This document shows, in pieces, positions 17,967 through 25,566 of a stretch of DNA of 64,000 nucleotides. The notes under the pieces were generated by a model. That model worked only from the letters and a program-made list of their open reading frames with translations. It did not search any database and was not told the DNA's origin. The position numbers and the translations under genes are program-made. Position 1 is the stretch's first letter. Every line of letters starts with the position of its first letter. Source of the DNA: an uncultured Eisenbergiella sp. (lineage in GTDB: Bacteria > Bacillota > Clostridia > Lachnospirales > Lachnospiraceae); assembly GCA_910585455.1 (NCBI GenBank), contig CAJUEL010000013.1, forward strand, positions 45,532-109,531, in the 5' to 3' direction.

Positions 17967-18554
17967 TCAGCCAGCCTGCCCTTCTTCCAGCGCTTTCAGC
18001 AAATATGCCATATTCCGTCCAAGATTTTTCATGGTATCAAGCCCTTCTTCATCTTTCCGGACATCTCCCGGCATTTGTCCGTATGCCATTGCCCAATAGG
18101 AGGAGCCGACTACAAACATATTTTGCAGCATGAAAAAATGATACATTGCGTCAAGTGTGGGAAGCGCACCGCCCCTTCTTGCAGCCGTGACGGCCGCACC
18201 GACTTTGTGCTGGAGCAGATTATCACGTTTGTTCATATCTGCCACCACTGATGCCCGTTCCAGAAATGCCTGCATATTTGCAGAAATATTTGCTGTATAA
18301 ACCGGTGAGCCAAGAATAATCCCGTCTGCCTGTAGCATTTTTTCAAAAATTTCCTGAAATAAATCCTTTTTGTGCACACAGTTTTTTCTTCCGCCACAGG
18401 CCCAGCAAGCTTTACATGGTTCGATGTTTTTTCCGGCAAGCTGCACCATCTCCGTTTCAATGCCTGCCTTATGCAGCTCCTCAAATACTGTATTGATAAG
18501 GATTGCTGTATTTCCGTCCTTTCCTGCGCTGCCATTAATCGCCAAAACTTTCAT
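17967..18554 (-). CDS. NADPH-dependent FMN reductase / iron-sulfur flavoprotein-like protein
   Basis: This 195-residue flavodoxin-fold protein starts MKVLAINGSAGKDGNT, the FMN-phosphate loop of the family. It carries four cysteines (47, 50, 53, 59) in the pattern CKACWACGGRKNC seen in iron-sulfur flavoproteins. GSPVYTANIS near residue 85 is the second flavin-binding loop. The ATG at 18554 follows GTGGAGGCAGGAT and is preferred over an in-frame upstream start at 18626 that overlaps the neighbouring gene. It probably forms an operon with the aldo/keto reductase upstream on the same strand. Confidence 0.85.
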   Translation of the reverse strand: MKVLAINGSAGKDGNTAILINTVFEELHKAGIETEMVQLAGKNIEPCKACWACGGRKNCVHKKDLFQEIFEKMLQADGIILGSPVYTANISANMQAFLERASVVADMNKRDNLLQHKVGAAVTAARRGGALPTLDAMYHFFMLQNMFVVGSSYWAMAYGQMPGDVRKDEEGLDTMKNLGRNMAYLLKALEEGQAG

Positions 18555-18616
18555 ATCCTGCCTCCACTTTACAAATTCAGAAGTACCGCCCCGTTTCGCC
18601 GATGGTGAGTCGGGGC

Positions 18617-19696
18617 TCAATACCAATCATGCTTTTCGCCACGGTCAAGGGCATTGATACGCTCCATTTCTTCTTCCGTCAATTCAAAATCAAACAATTC
18701 TGTGTTTTCCTGAATATGACCGGGATTGCTGGAGCCGGGAATCACTACGACACCCTTTTGCAGATTCCATCGGAGAATAACCTGTGCCGATGATTTTCCA
18801 TGTGCCTGTGCAATCCTGGAAATTACTTCATTCCCGAGCAGTTCTGTCGTGTATCCCCTGCCGCCAAGCGGATACCAGCCCTGCACCACGATCCCAAGAC
18901 TGTGAATATAAGGGATTACATCATTTTCCTGGTAATAGGGATGTATTTCATTCTGAACCAGAGCAGGGGTAATGTTTATCTGCGGCAAAAATTCCTCCAG
19001 CTCTTCCACATACCAGTTTGATAAACCAAGTGAATGAATTTTGCCCTCTGCCACCGCTTTCTCCATTGCAAGATAAGCCTCCACGTCGCCTGGTCCGGGG
19101 TGGTGGAGCAGCAACATGTCGATGTATTCTATATCCAATTTGTTAAGCGCTTCCTCAATCGCGGCTTCCGGATGGTCAAATTGATTCGGGTACAGCTTTG
19201 TGATGACAAAGATTTCCTCCCGCGGTATGCCGGAGTTTCGGACTGCCTCCCCGACTCTTTCCTCATTGTGGTACATATAGGCGGTATCAATCAGACGGAC
19301 GCCGCTGTTTAATGCTGCCGTGACAGATGCTGCACAGGTATCCCCCGTCAGACTGTATGTGCCAATTCCATATATGGGCATTTCATACCCACTGTTCAAT
19401 AAAACCGACTTTGTTTCAAAGTTAAAAGAAATATCTCCCATCACGGTATTGTCACCTTTCTGTGTCTGTTGTTTTTGCCCGATGGTCAGATTGGTTTCTG
19501 TCTGTACCCTGGCTGGCGCGGTTTCCGATACTGCCGGCTGTTCCTGTCCTGCCGGGGCTGTTGTTTCTGCGCTTCCTGTCCGCACATACGGCTTTGACAT
19601 TTTACTTGCAGAGAAATCTATCCCAGCCTGCTTTCCACAGGCTGATAACGTAACGATAAGCAGACAAACCAATATAAGAGTATACCGCCGCTTCAT
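18617..19696 (-). CDS. Aldo/keto reductase with an N-terminal lipoprotein signal
   Basis: The frame encodes 359 residues. Residues 1-20 are a lipoprotein signal ending in the lipobox LSAC, followed by a Thr/Glu/Pro-rich linker of about 65 residues. From about residue 86 a complete aldo/keto reductase barrel follows, with DTAYMYHNEE (catalytic Asp and Tyr), ITKLYP (Lys), LLLHHP (His) and the cofactor segment IPGSSNPGHI. An NAD(P)H-dependent enzyme outside the membrane would be odd. An internal ATG at 19441, ten bases after AAAGGTGA, would yield a normal 274-residue cytoplasmic enzyme. The gene diverges from a LysR regulator, its likely controller. Confidence 0.85.
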   Translation of the reverse strand: MKRRYTLILVCLLIVTLSACGKQAGIDFSASKMSKPYVRTGSAETTAPAGQEQPAVSETAPARVQTETNLTIGQKQQTQKGDNTVMGDISFNFETKSVLLNSGYEMPIYGIGTYSLTGDTCAASVTAALNSGVRLIDTAYMYHNEERVGEAVRNSGIPREEIFVITKLYPNQFDHPEAAIEEALNKLDIEYIDMLLLHHPGPGDVEAYLAMEKAVAEGKIHSLGLSNWYVEELEEFLPQINITPALVQNEIHPYYQENDVIPYIHSLGIVVQGWYPLGGRGYTTELLGNEVISRIAQAHGKSSAQVILRWNLQKGVVVIPGSSNPGHIQENTELFDFELTEEEMERINALDRGEKHDWY

Positions 19697-19838
19697 ACCG
19701 CTTCTCCCTTCCTTACGCACTACGGCTCCCGCAGTGTATGGACACCTGTATCATCACCTCAATGACAACCATTCAGATTCTGCTATTATCATAATGGGTT
19801 TTTCGCTGAATATCAAATACATATATAGAATGAAGTTT

Positions 19839-19855
19839 CATACTTGAAAAGTATG
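19839..19855. promoter_or_regulatory. Putative LysR-type operator in the divergent AKR/LysR region
   Basis: CATACTT and AAGTATG form a perfect 7-bp inverted repeat with a 3-bp centre. It contains the T-N11-A arrangement (T 19841, A 19853) typical of LysR-type binding sites. It lies 50 bp before the regulator start, in the 209-bp divergent space. Confidence 0.55.
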
Positions 19856-19905
19856 GCTATTTCTGTTAGTGTTAAGAAAAAGACGTTTTCAGGGAGGCTT
19901 TTCAT

Positions 19906-20802
19906 TTGGATATTCGGGTATTACGGTATTTTCTTGCGGTTGCAAGGGAGGAAAGCATAACAAAAGCGGCGGAAACTCTGCGCATGACGCAGCCCCCGCT
20001 TTCCAGACAGTTAAAAGAGCTGGAAGAAGAATTGGGAAAACAGTTATTCATTCGTGGAAGTAAAAAGGTCACACTGACCGAGGACGGAATGCTGCTGCGC
20101 AAACGTGCGGAGGAATTGGTTGATTTGATGGAAAAGACAAAGGCGGAGCTGACAGCCTCCAGTGAAAACACAGGTGGGGATATTTATATCGGCTGTGGAG
20201 AGACCGAGAGCATTTCCTTATTGGCGCAGGCAGCACAGGATTTACAGAAAAAGCACCCTCTCATCCATTACCACATTTACAGCGGTGATGCGGAACATGT
20301 GATGGAAAAGCTGGATAAAGGCCTGATCGACTTTGGATTATTGGTTGGAGAAGCGGACATCGGCAAATATGATTTCCTTAAGCTTCCTCAAAAAGATGTC
20401 TGGGGTGTGTTGATGCGCAAAGACTGTCCGTTAGCAGAAAAGGAAACGGTCTGCGCAGAGGATTTATGGAATAAGCCTTTGATTGTATCACATCAGTCCT
20501 CCATCAATGCGGAAATGTTACATTGGCTGAGGACAGATATTTCCAGACTCAATATTGTTGCAACGTACGATTTATTATACAATGCGGCTCAATTTGCGAA
20601 AAAGGGCTTTGGATATGTCATTGCGTTGGACAGGCTGGTCAACACGACAGGGAACAGTGATCTGTGCTTTAAACCTCTTTTTCCCGCAATGGAAGCTGAG
20701 CTTTGCATCGTTTGGAAAAAGCATCAGGTTCATTCAAGAGCCGCCCGCGCGTTTCTTGTAACCCTTCAGACAGTTCTGAGCTGTCAGGCATCCGCCCGTT
20801 AA
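19906..20802 (+). CDS. LysR-family transcriptional regulator
   Basis: This 298-residue regulator has an N-terminal winged helix (MDIRVLRYFLAVAREES, ITKAAETLRMTQPPLSRQ) and a C-terminal effector-binding domain. It starts with TTG at 19906, eight bases after AGGGAGG. It diverges from the aldo/keto reductase operon and precedes an EFR1 ferredoxin, so it probably controls one or both. It is clearly similar to the regulator at 59845-60729, which has almost the same N-terminal helix-turn-helix. Confidence 0.93.
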   Translation: MDIRVLRYFLAVAREESITKAAETLRMTQPPLSRQLKELEEELGKQLFIRGSKKVTLTEDGMLLRKRAEELVDLMEKTKAELTASSENTGGDIYIGCGETESISLLAQAAQDLQKKHPLIHYHIYSGDAEHVMEKLDKGLIDFGLLVGEADIGKYDFLKLPQKDVWGVLMRKDCPLAEKETVCAEDLWNKPLIVSHQSSINAEMLHWLRTDISRLNIVATYDLLYNAAQFAKKGFGYVIALDRLVNTTGNSDLCFKPLFPAMEAELCIVWKKHQVHSRAARAFLVTLQTVLSCQASAR

Positions 20803-20819
20803 AATCGCTGCGCGGTTCT

Positions 20820-20841
20820 AAGCGCCGTTGGCGCTTGTTTA
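20820..20841 (+). terminator. Short terminator-like hairpin after the LysR gene
   Basis: AAGCGCC and GGCGCTT pair around GTT, and GTTTA follows. The T run is short. Confidence 0.45.
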
Positions 20842-20956
20842 GAAAAAAATAATTCCCATAGATACAGCGAACATGATAAAATAGAATGAGCACATCAAAT
20901 GGAAATCATGAAAGATTTCATGATGGGAGCAGGCTCTGCATAAGGAGGCGGGTATT

Positions 20957-21703
20957 ATGGTTTTATATTATACAGGAACAGGCAACAGTGAATACGTGGC
21001 AGATAAAATAGGAGAACAGATTGCGGATAAAGTCCTCAACCTGTTTGAGAGGATAAAAACGCATGACTATTCAGAAATATATTCTGACAGACCATTGGTA
21101 ATCGTATATCCCACTTACGCATGGCGGATGCCGCGAATCTTAAGGGATTTTATACGGCACACCACATTTGCAGGGAATAAAAACGTCTACTTTGTTGCAA
21201 CATGCGGTGGCAGTATGGGAAACATGTCAAAATATCTGTCAGAGCTTTGCAGTCAGAAAGCCTTTACCTATATGGGCTGCGCAGAAGTGATTATGCCGGA
21301 GAATTATATTGCAATGTTTCACGCCCCAAAGAGAGCGGAGGCCATTAAGATCATAAAAAATGCGGATGTTGTCATAAAGAATATCGTGGATGTGATCAGG
21401 CACAATGGAACGATACCGGAGAAAAAGGTTGGGATTACCGACAGGGTGAGCAGCGGAATGGTGAATGCCATATTTTATCCTGTGTTTGTAAGCGCAAGGA
21501 AATTTTATGCTACGGATGCCTGTATCGGGTGCGGCAAATGTGTAAAGGTCTGCCCTTATAATAACATCAGCCTGAAAGACGGAAAACCGGTATGGGGCAG
21601 TCAGTGTACCCATTGCATGGCATGTATCTGTAAATGCCCCAAAGAAGCGATCGAGTATGGAAATAAAAGTAAGGGAAAGCCCAGATACCAATGTCCACGA
21701 TAG
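20957..21703 (+). CDS. EFR1-family flavodoxin-ferredoxin
   Basis: This 248-residue protein fuses an N-terminal flavodoxin-like domain (YYTGTGNSEYVAD, FMN loop at residues 5-12) to a C-terminal pair of 4Fe-4S motifs: CIGCGKCVKVCP near residue 190 and CTHCMACICKCP near 216. EFR1 proteins are thought to carry electrons in anaerobes, but their partners are unknown. The start follows AAGGAGGCGGGTATT. The neighbouring AKR, flavoprotein and Smr genes suggest a redox or detoxification cluster. Confidence 0.9.
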   Translation: MVLYYTGTGNSEYVADKIGEQIADKVLNLFERIKTHDYSEIYSDRPLVIVYPTYAWRMPRILRDFIRHTTFAGNKNVYFVATCGGSMGNMSKYLSELCSQKAFTYMGCAEVIMPENYIAMFHAPKRAEAIKIIKNADVVIKNIVDVIRHNGTIPEKKVGITDRVSSGMVNAIFYPVFVSARKFYATDACIGCGKCVKVCPYNNISLKDGKPVWGSQCTHCMACICKCPKEAIEYGNKSKGKPRYQCPR

Positions 21704-21760
21704 GAAGTGCACAAATGGGCATAAGCAGCCTTATTTTACATAGAAAGAAGAGCAGAAAAT

Positions 21761-22012
21761 ATGGTGTCAGGCATTATCGAAATCAACGTTCATGGAAAAA
21801 ATGTCGAAGAGGCAATTGACGAGATCAGAAAACAGATAAATGGTGCAAAGGCAAATGTATACCGGATTCGTGTGATACATGGTTATCATGGCGGCACAAG
21901 AATCCGGGATGGCGTCTGGGATGAATTCAGCTATGGCAGGGAACCGAGGGTAAAACGGATCACAATGGGAGATAATCAGGGAATTACGGAGCTTATCTTG
22001 CGGGAGTTTTAA
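21761..22012 (+). CDS. Small stand-alone Smr-domain protein
   Basis: This 83-residue protein matches the Smr fold from the C-terminus of MutS2-type proteins. It begins with a beta strand and INVHGKNVEEAIDEI, followed by IRVIHGYHGGTRIRDGV where the family has the HGxGxGxLR loop. Smr domains are nicking endonucleases or RNA-binding units. The Arg-rich end suggests nucleic-acid contact. Why it sits among redox genes is unclear. Confidence 0.7.
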   Translation: MVSGIIEINVHGKNVEEAIDEIRKQINGAKANVYRIRVIHGYHGGTRIRDGVWDEFSYGREPRVKRITMGDNQGITELILREF

Positions 22013-22068
22013 AGCATGGTTACAGTGGTAACCGCGTTAATGTGAATGAATACAGGAGGAAAATGACT

Positions 22069-22487
22069 GTGAAGAATATACTCATCGTACAGGGCGGCGG
22101 CAGACCAAAAGGAAATACAGCACAGCTTGTGGAGCATTTTATAAAGGGTGCGGAAGAGACAGGGCATAAAACAGAATGGATTTCTTTATTAAAAAATGAA
22201 GTAAAGGGCTGTCTTGGCTGTAACGCCTGCCGCTATGGGAAGCCATGCATCCAGAAAGATGCCTTTCCTGAAATCGTTCCGAAGATCAAGGAAGCAGACT
22301 GTATTGTTTTTGCGTCGCCTTTATATTTTTGGACGGTTTCATCCAGGACAAGGGGATGCTTCTTGCCGGAGGATGCGGTGATACAAATGGAAAACCCCGG
22401 ATTGAGGAAACAGATTGGTTAAGACGTGCATATGAATTTGGAAAGAGAATCTATGTTGATCATTGCTGTCTGAATAGTAACGTATAA
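22069..22487 (+). pseudogene. NADPH-dependent FMN reductase-like gene with an internal deletion
   Basis: The first 90 or so codons match the flavoprotein family: ILIVQGGGRPKGNTAQ (FMN loop), a CLGCNACRYGKPC cluster and FASPLYFWTVSSR. After 22345 the frame changes, and a different frame continues the same family with DKGMLLAGGCGDTNGKPRI and WLRRAYEFGKRI, ending at 22487. The middle of the protein is missing (I estimate 60-80 codons), so the gene is broken. GTG 22069 is the likely original start, nine bases from AGGAGG. An ATG at 22063 is only 3 bases from it. Confidence 0.75.
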
Positions 22488-22559
22488 TTTCATATGTAAG
22501 TTGAAAAATCAATTTGAATATTCTAAAATGATAGATGATATAATACTTGCTTGTATCAA

Positions 22560-22652
22560 ACTCTTTTAAGACATACGGTGGCAAGCAGATGTATTGAAGG
22601 AGGTATGCGCCCTAAGACTTTACAGGTGATTTCAGGTCATGCAGATTTATGA
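22560..22652 (+). pseudogene. Relic of a tyrosine recombinase (integrase) C-terminus
   Basis: One frame reads TLLRHTVASRCIEGG followed by MRPKTLQVISGHADL and a stop. This is box II of tyrosine recombinases: the LRHT arginine and histidine, and the second histidine in GH. The normal continuation up to the catalytic tyrosine is absent, and nothing integrase-like precedes it. It is a fossil of an element that once inserted in this AT-rich stretch. Confidence 0.65.
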
Positions 22653-22731
22653 AAATTTACTCTCTAATAGTATTAGATACGCAAAAAGTGATATTGCTAT
22701 TATAAATTTAAAAGAAAGGAGATAAGGACAA

Positions 22732-23247
22732 ATGAAAAAAATAATATGTATGTTTCTAAACTTATCGTTATTGGTGTGTATTGTTGGGTGTAGTCAAGCA
22801 AAGGACAGTGATAATCATGTAGTACAAGATTATTCCGAAGAATATGAGGTTTCTCCTTATGGAAGTGAAGAAGCACTTGACACTTTGGGTGATTTGAAGA
22901 TTTCAATGAGTACAGAAAAGGATTTAGATTTGAAGCACCTTTCATTTCTAATAGAAAATACTTCTGATAAAGAATACCGATATTCACCAGATTATTTTGA
23001 AATAGAAGCTGAACAATCCGGCGCCTGGTATCAACTTAAACAGCTTGATGACCCATCAAAGAGCAATGAAAAGGATTGCTTTATTAAGCCTAACGAACGA
23101 TTAACATTAGAAATTGATGTTAAAAGTTTTTATGGAGAATTGCCTGCTGGTCACTATCGTTTGATTAAACAATTTGCGTTCTTTGAAAGTGAAAGAGATT
23201 GGGATTACGATACATATAATTTATCTTGCGAATTTACGATAAGGTAA
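22732..23247 (+). CDS. Lipoprotein with an immunoglobulin-like domain
   Basis: The 171-residue product has a signal peptide with lipobox IVGC (cysteine 20) and then an acidic linker. A beta-rich domain follows, with DLKISMSTEKDL, SFLIENTSDKEYRYS and LPAGHYRLIKQF. The last pattern resembles small bacterial Ig-like lipoproteins of Clostridia. A role at the cell surface is an inference from the signal. The start follows AAAGAAAGGAGATAAGGACAA. Base composition is much more AT-rich than in the core genes. Confidence 0.7.
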   Translation: MKKIICMFLNLSLLVCIVGCSQAKDSDNHVVQDYSEEYEVSPYGSEEALDTLGDLKISMSTEKDLDLKHLSFLIENTSDKEYRYSPDYFEIEAEQSGAWYQLKQLDDPSKSNEKDCFIKPNERLTLEIDVKSFYGELPAGHYRLIKQFAFFESERDWDYDTYNLSCEFTIR

Positions 23248-23254
23248 AAATTCT

Positions 23255-23304
23255 CTACTTCATAAGCATGAAATAAAAAAACCGCTTATGAAGTAGAAAG
23301 TTTT
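23255..23304 (+). terminator. Terminator after the Ig-like lipoprotein gene
   Basis: CTACTTCATAAGC and GCTTATGAAGTAG are perfect 13-bp arms around a 16-nt A-rich loop, followed by AAAGTTTT. A run of A residues in the loop could also serve the minus strand. Confidence 0.7.
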
Positions 23305-23631
23305 CATGCCATTTTAACGGCGATTTTGAAATAACAATCAAAACCGTCGTTTTCTTTTGAAAAATGATGCTGCTGTCGTTAAAGGATGAGGGGAAACTCT
23401 AAGCCGCATATTGGAAATATAGAAATCCAATGATTTACTTTTGAGCCTTGATATGCTATACTGTCAATGCTCAGCTTGCTGAGCATTTGGTGTTAAGGCT
23501 CTTTTTTGAAAGGAGCTTTTACTAATAGGAAAAGACTTAAAAAGAAAGGAACCTGGCGTTGGAATAAGCCAAAACCCTGAAAGGCGAAAACCCTATAAAA
23601 TATAAGATAAAACAAAGGAGATTAAGATAAA
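23305..23631. other. AT-rich spacer before ychF with a nested hairpin
   Basis: No gene is visible in this 327-bp stretch. At 23443-23507, GAGCCTT and AAGGCTC enclose a strong inner hairpin (ATGCTCA / TGAGCAT, 23467-23486), and the outer stem is followed by TTTTTT, so the whole looks like a terminator. The 110 bp after it are A-rich with possible -10 boxes (TATAAAAT, TATAAGAT near 23593-23607) before the strong ychF ribosome binding site. Confidence 0.5.
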
Positions 23632-24729
23632 ATGAAACTAGGTATCGTAGGCCTGCCCAACGTAGGCAAGAGCACATTATTCAACTCCCTGACAAAGGCG
23701 GGCGCAGAATCCGCCAACTATCCCTTTTGCACGATTGATCCCAACATCGGCATCGTGCCGGTGCCGGATGAGCGGCTCAAGCTTCTGGGGGACATGTATC
23801 ATTCCAAAAAAGTGACGCCCGCCGTCATCGAGTTTGTGGACATCGCGGGACTCGTCAAGGGTGCGTCCAGGGGCGAGGGGCTTGGCAATCAGTTTCTGGG
23901 AAACATCCGCGAGGTGGATGCGATCGTGCATGTGGTGCGCTGCTTTGAGGATTCCAACGTGGTGCATGTTGACGGGAATGTGGATCCCATGCGGGACATC
24001 GAAACCATCAATCTGGAGCTGATTTTCTCCGATCTGGAGGTGCTGGAGCGGCGGATTTCCCGGGTGGCGAAGGGCGCGCGCATGGACAAGACCCAGGCGA
24101 AGGAGCTGGAAATGTTAAACCGCATCAAACAGCGGCTGGAGGATGGGAAGCTCGCCATCGGCTTTGAAACGCTGGACGAGGATGAGGAAGCGGCCTTTAA
24201 GATGCTGAATCTGCTGACCGCAAAGCCTGTGATCTATGCGGCGAATGTGGGAGAGGACGAGCTGGCGGACGACGGCGCAGGCAATGCAGGCGTGGAAAAG
24301 GTGCACGCCTATGCGCAGGAGACGGGCAGCGAGGTGTTTGTCATCTGCGCCAGCATCGAGGCGGAAATCTCCGAGCTGGATGAGGAAGAAAAGCAGATGT
24401 TTCTGGATGATCTGGGACTGGCGGAATCCGGTCTGGAGAAGCTGATCCGGGCAAGCTATCATCTGCTGGGGCTGATGAGCTTTCTCACCGCAGGGGAGGA
24501 CGAAACCCGCGCCTGGACGATTCGCCGGGGCACGAAGGCGCCGCAGGCGGCCGGAAAAATCCACACGGATTTCGAGCGGGGCTTCATCAAAGCGGAGGTG
24601 GTCAATTACAAGGACCTTCTGGAGCAGGGCTCTCTGGCGGCGGCGCGGGAAAAAGGGCTTGTCGGCATGGAGGGCAAGGAATACGTCGTGCAGGATGGCG
24701 ATGTGATCCTTTTCAGGTTTAATGTGTAA
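23632..24729 (+). CDS. ychF: Redox-responsive P-loop ATPase YchF/OLA1
   Basis: YchF is an Obg-related but ATP-preferring enzyme that binds ribosomes and dampens stress responses. The 365-residue protein has the G1 loop GLPNVGKSTLFN at residues 6-17, a coiled-coil insertion (about 120-180) and a C-terminal TGS domain (about 280-363). It restores core-like base composition after the AT-rich stretch. The start follows AAAGGAGATTAAGATAAA. It is a single-gene unit with a large terminator. Confidence 0.96.
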   Translation: MKLGIVGLPNVGKSTLFNSLTKAGAESANYPFCTIDPNIGIVPVPDERLKLLGDMYHSKKVTPAVIEFVDIAGLVKGASRGEGLGNQFLGNIREVDAIVHVVRCFEDSNVVHVDGNVDPMRDIETINLELIFSDLEVLERRISRVAKGARMDKTQAKELEMLNRIKQRLEDGKLAIGFETLDEDEEAAFKMLNLLTAKPVIYAANVGEDELADDGAGNAGVEKVHAYAQETGSEVFVICASIEAEISELDEEEKQMFLDDLGLAESGLEKLIRASYHLLGLMSFLTAGEDETRAWTIRRGTKAPQAAGKIHTDFERGFIKAEVVNYKDLLEQGSLAAAREKGLVGMEGKEYVVQDGDVILFRFNV

Positions 24730-24751
24730 AAATGCATCATGCATTCGCAAA

Positions 24752-24837
24752 ACGGCAGGGCATTCCTGTCACAGCGCGCAATTTACTCAAACGGATTGAG
24801 TTTATTGCGCACCGTGGCAGAAATGCCCTGTTTTTTG
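24752..24837 (+). terminator. Long-stem terminator after ychF
   Basis: ACGGCAGGGCATT and AATGCCCTGTTTT enclose a second stem (GCGCAATTTACTCAA / TTGAGTTTATTGCGC), ending in TTTTTT. The whole forms an extended, nearly continuous hairpin of about 80 nt. Confidence 0.85.
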
Positions 24838-24916
24838 ATTTCCACTATATCTTGTAGCAACAGAATACCTCCACCACAAGTCCGGAATTTCTTTTCGGAT
24901 TTTTTTCGGTTTGGGC

Positions 24917-24945
24917 TTGTCAAGAGGGGGGATTTATACTAAAAT
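24917..24945 (+). promoter_or_regulatory. Promoter of the division cluster (Pmra)
   Basis: TTGTCA (24917-24922) and TAAAAT (24940-24945) are 17 bp apart, immediately ahead of the MraZ boxes. It is the only good promoter found between the ychF terminator and mraZ. Confidence 0.65.
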
Positions 24946-24953
24946 TAACCTAC

Positions 24954-24989
24954 AAGTGGAGGAAAGTGGTGCAAAATGGTGGGAAGTGG
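24954..24989 (+). promoter_or_regulatory. MraZ operator: four repeats with 10-bp spacing
   Basis: AAGTGG occurs at 24954, 24964 and 24984, and AAATGG at 24974, in exact 10-bp phase. MraZ is known to repress its own operon by binding short phased GTGG-type repeats just after the promoter. The position, period and downstream gene all agree. Confidence 0.8.
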
Positions 24990-25053
24990 AGATTTTTAAG
25001 CGATCCATCGGATCAACAGGCGCATCCCTCTGCGGGACGGCAGGTGATTGTTC

Positions 25054-25491
25054 ATGTTCATGAGTGAATACAATCATATGGTGGACGCGAAAGGCAGGCT
25101 GATCATCCCATCGAAATACCGCGAGGTACTTGGCGATAAATTTGTGGTGACGAAGGGACTGGACGGCTGCTTATTTGTGTACGACAATGCCGAATGGACT
25201 GCATTTGAAGAAAAGCTGCGGGCGCTGCCCATCAGCAAAAAGGACAATCGTATGTTCGCCAGACATTTCCTTGCCGGCGCGGCAGAGGTGGAGGTGGACA
25301 AGCAGGGACGTATCCTGATTCCCGGAAATCTGCGGGAATTTGCGGATATCACCAAGGACGTTACGCTGGTCGGGGTAGCGGGACACATTGAGATCTGGAA
25401 CCGGCAGCGGTGGGAAGCGATGCAGGAGGAAGAGGACGAATCCATGGAGGACATTGCGGAACGGATGGATGACCTTGGACTGAGCCTGTAG
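25054..25491 (+). CDS. mraZ: Transcriptional regulator MraZ
   Basis: MraZ (145 residues) is the two-fold AbrB-like DNA-binding protein that heads the division/wall cluster and regulates it. Both copies of its half-motif are visible: DAKGRLIIPSKYR near residue 12 and DKQGRILIPGNLR near residue 82. The ATG at 25054 gives MFMSEYN, the normal family start, six bases after AGGTGA. An in-frame TTG 6 bp upstream is less likely. Confidence 0.96.
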   Translation: MFMSEYNHMVDAKGRLIIPSKYREVLGDKFVVTKGLDGCLFVYDNAEWTAFEEKLRALPISKKDNRMFARHFLAGAAEVEVDKQGRILIPGNLREFADITKDVTLVGVAGHIEIWNRQRWEAMQEEEDESMEDIAERMDDLGLSL

Positions 25492-25566
25492 AGCGGCTAT
25501 AGGAAACGACACCGGAGCATTCAGGACGCTGCAAGCGGCCGGATGCGGCATGACAGAGGTATTTAA

